Of a stretch of DNA of 39,333 bases, positions 37,578 to 39,333 are shown piece after piece. The translations under genes and the position numbers were made by a program. A model generated the notes under the pieces. The model searched no databases, was not told where the DNA came from, and saw only the letters and a program-made list of their open reading frames with translations. Position 1 is the first letter of the stretch. The number at the start of each line of letters is the position of its first letter. The stretch lies in assembly GCA_946548065.1 (NCBI GenBank), contig CAMNPM010000021.1:1-39333 (forward strand), read 5' to 3'. The stretch comes from an uncultured Prevotella sp. (GTDB lineage: Bacteria; Bacteroidota; Bacteroidia; Bacteroidales; Bacteroidaceae).

Positions 37578-39333
37578 ATGGCAAACAAAGAAAAACTCTT
37601 CACCGAGTTTCAGGCGCCTACCACTCAGGAGTGGTTGGACAAGATTGAAGTGGACCTGAAAGGTGCCGACTTCCAGAAACGACTCGTGTGGAGAACCAAC
37701 GAAGGCTTCAATGTGCAGCCTTTCTATCGCCGAGAGGACTTGGCGAACCTGAAGACACCTGATGCCCTGCCGGGCGAGTTCCCCTTCGTTCGTGGTAACA
37801 AGAAGGACTCGAACGAATGGTATGTCCGTCAGAACATCAAAGTTGATGACCCCGTAGAGGCCAACAAGAAGGCGCTCGACATCCTGAACAAGGGTGTCGA
37901 CTCCATTGGCTTCCGCTTTGGCGGTGATAAGGTGAGCCCTGAGTTCATCGAGACGCTGCTGAAGGATATCCGTCTGGACATCGTGGAGGTCAGCTATCGC
38001 ACCTGCCCCCGTCATGCCGTGGAGCTGGCTGAGATTCTCGTGAAGTATTTCGAGAAGATGGGCTACGACAAGGAGAAGATTGTGGGTGGTGTAGGTTTCG
38101 ACCCCATCGACAAGATGCTGCAGAAAGGCAAGGACACCACGCCGATGCTGGCTCAGTTGCCTAAGATGGTGGAGACGCTGAAGGACTATCCCAACCTGCG
38201 CTGCGTCATGGTACACTCCGACACGCTCAACAATGCCGGTGCCTATATCGTGCAGGAGTTGGGCTATGCGCTCAGCTGGGGTAACGAATACTTGCAGCAG
38301 CTGGTCGATGCCGGTGTCGATGTGGATACTGCCGCCAAGAGCATCAAGTTCTATATGGGCATCTCGGAGAACTACTTCATGGAGATTGCCAAGTTCCGCG
38401 CCGCCCGTCTGCTGTGGGCGCAGATTGTGAAGCAGTATGAGCCGAAGTGCGACTGTGCCTGCAAGATGATTATCAATGCATCTACTTCTACCTATAACCA
38501 GACGCTCTTCGACTCCTATGTCAACCTGCTCCGTTCGCAGACGGAGGCCATGTCGGCTGCCCTCGGTGGCGTTCACTCGATGGTGGTGACTCCGTTCGAT
38601 GCTCCTTACGAGCAGGCTACCGACTTCTCGGAGCGTATCGCCCGCAACCAGCAGCTGCTGATTAAGGAGGAGAGCCATTTCGACCGTATCGTCGACCCCT
38701 CGGCCGGTTCTTACTATATCGAGCACCTGACGGATGCACTGGCTCAGGAGGCTTGGAAGATCTTCCTCAAGATGGAGGAAGAGGGCGGTTTCCTCGAGGC
38801 TGTCAAGAAGGGCCTCGTGCAGGACGACATCAATGCTACCAATGTGAAGCGTCATGGCGATGCCGCCAAGCGTAAGGAGTTCATCCTCGGTACCAACCAG
38901 TTCCCCAACTTCACCGAGAAGAGCGAGGGCAAGCGCGCACAGAACGGCTGCGGCTGTGGTTGCCATCAGGGTGGTGAGCACCAGTGCGAGGCTTCGTTCA
39001 AGAAACTGGAGAGCACCCGTCTGGCTGCCGACTTCGAAGACCTGCGCATCCATACGGAAGAGACGAAGGTGCCTACCGCTTTCATGCTGACCATTGGCAA
39101 TCTGGCCATGCGTCAGGCTCGTGCTCAGTTCTCTTGCAACTTCCTCGCCTGTGCAGGATATAAGGTGATTGACAACCTCGGCTTCAAGACCGTCGAGGAG
39201 GGTGTGGATGCTGCGCTCGAGGCTAAGGCCGACATCGTGGTTATCTGTTCTTCCGATGACGAGTATGCTGAGTATGCTATCCCTGCCTTCAAGTATTTGA
39301 ATGGCCGTGCGATGTTTGTTGTAGCCGGTGCTC
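37578..39333 (+). CDS. mutA: Methylmalonyl-CoA mutase small (beta) subunit, cut by the window end
   Basis: 585 codons are visible from ATG 37578 (MANKEKLFTEFQAPTTQEW) to the end of the window; family members are usually about 620-640 residues, so little is missing. The mutase barrel is present (RLDIVEVSYRTCPRHAVELA, SASTSTYNQTLFDSYVNLLRSQTEAMSAALGG), followed by the cobalamin-domain-like region (SCNFLACAGYKVIDNLGF). The small subunit pairs with MutB and does not itself carry the catalytic B12. It interconverts succinyl-CoA and methylmalonyl-CoA in propionate formation, feeding the decarboxylase encoded across the promoter region. A Cys/His-rich loop (C458, C460, C462, H463, H468, C470) between the two domains is unusual. 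Confidence 0.93.
   Translation, partial: MANKEKLFTEFQAPTTQEWLDKIEVDLKGADFQKRLVWRTNEGFNVQPFYRREDLANLKTPDALPGEFPFVRGNKKDSNEWYVRQNIKVDDPVEANKKALDILNKGVDSIGFRFGGDKVSPEFIETLLKDIRLDIVEVSYRTCPRHAVELAEILVKYFEKMGYDKEKIVGGVGFDPIDKMLQKGKDTTPMLAQLPKMVETLKDYPNLRCVMVHSDTLNNAGAYIVQELGYALSWGNEYLQQLVDAGVDVDTAAKSIKFYMGISENYFMEIAKFRAARLLWAQIVKQYEPKCDCACKMIINASTSTYNQTLFDSYVNLLRSQTEAMSAALGGVHSMVVTPFDAPYEQATDFSERIARNQQLLIKEESHFDRIVDPSAGSYYIEHLTDALAQEAWKIFLKMEEEGGFLEAVKKGLVQDDINATNVKRHGDAAKRKEFILGTNQFPNFTEKSEGKRAQNGCGCGCHQGGEHQCEASFKKLESTRLAADFEDLRIHTEETKVPTAFMLTIGNLAMRQARAQFSCNFLACAGYKVIDNLGFKTVEEGVDAALEAKADIVVICSSDDEYAEYAIPAFKYLNGRAMFVVAGA

Noticed and set aside
37539..39053. A 504-residue antisense frame
   Set aside because: It is the shadow of the methylmalonyl-CoA mutase gene, which runs off the window end on the + strand.

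Overview
The window looks like chromosomal DNA from a Bacteroidota bacterium, most likely a xylan-degrading Prevotella/Segatella of the rumen or gut. Three things point there: Bacteroidota promoters (TAnnTTTG -7 boxes, several with a TTTG or TTG -33 element exactly 20 bp upstream), propeller-type HTCS-like sensors, and esterase-xylanase fusions with the architectures known from Prevotella ruminicola 23 (Axe1-6A, Xyl3A, Xyn10D-Fae1A). In that published strain xyl3A lies two genes downstream of xyn10D-fae1A; here the GH3 gene is directly upstream, so this is probably a relative or another arrangement. I see no tRNA, rRNA, CRISPR array, insertion sequence or prophage.

Region 1 (1-17820, + strand) is a hemicellulose locus. 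A structured 504-base leader with 11-bp tandem repeats precedes two overlapping, paralogous propeller sensors that together look like a broken hybrid two-component system. One keeps an ATPase domain; the other keeps an AraC DNA-binding domain and a dead HisKA remnant. Then follow a PA14-bearing GH31 (probable alpha-xylosidase), a CE6-CE1 acetyl/feruloyl esterase, a PA14-bearing GH3 beta-xylosidase and a GH10-CE1 xylanase-feruloyl esterase. The CE6-CE1 and GH3 genes are each preceded by the same 76-bp hairpin-plus-promoter module. AzlC and AzlD, a branched-chain amino acid exporter pair, follow without a gap. No SusC/SusD pair is present.

Region 2 (17827-25696) is a redox/iron block. On the minus strand it reads porin, imelysin lipoprotein, di-heme c-type oxidoreductase lipoprotein and a fused ResB-CcsA cytochrome c assembly protein. 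Divergent from the porin is a ScdA_N-hemerythrin-LuxR protein, a plausible oxygen/NO/iron-sensing regulator of the block.

Region 3 (25703-28236, minus strand) is a compact stress-signalling operon: RsbW-like anti-sigma kinase, STAS anti-anti-sigma factor, RelA/SpoT-domain alarmone synthetase and a LuxR protein with a degenerate receiver. The LuxR output domain closely resembles that of the convergent hemerythrin protein.

Region 4 (28263-32937) has an ABCG-type ABC transporter with a lipoprotein partner, and a secreted protein of unknown function whose basic tail is translated through the neighbouring terminator.

Region 5 (32888-39333) serves the succinate-propionate pathway. It holds the beta (OadB), biotin-carrier and OadG-type subunits of a Na+-pumping methylmalonyl-CoA (or oxaloacetate) decarboxylase, an AspT/YidE-type transporter and, divergently, the methylmalonyl-CoA mutase small subunit, cut by the window end. 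The decarboxylase alpha subunit is not in the cluster.
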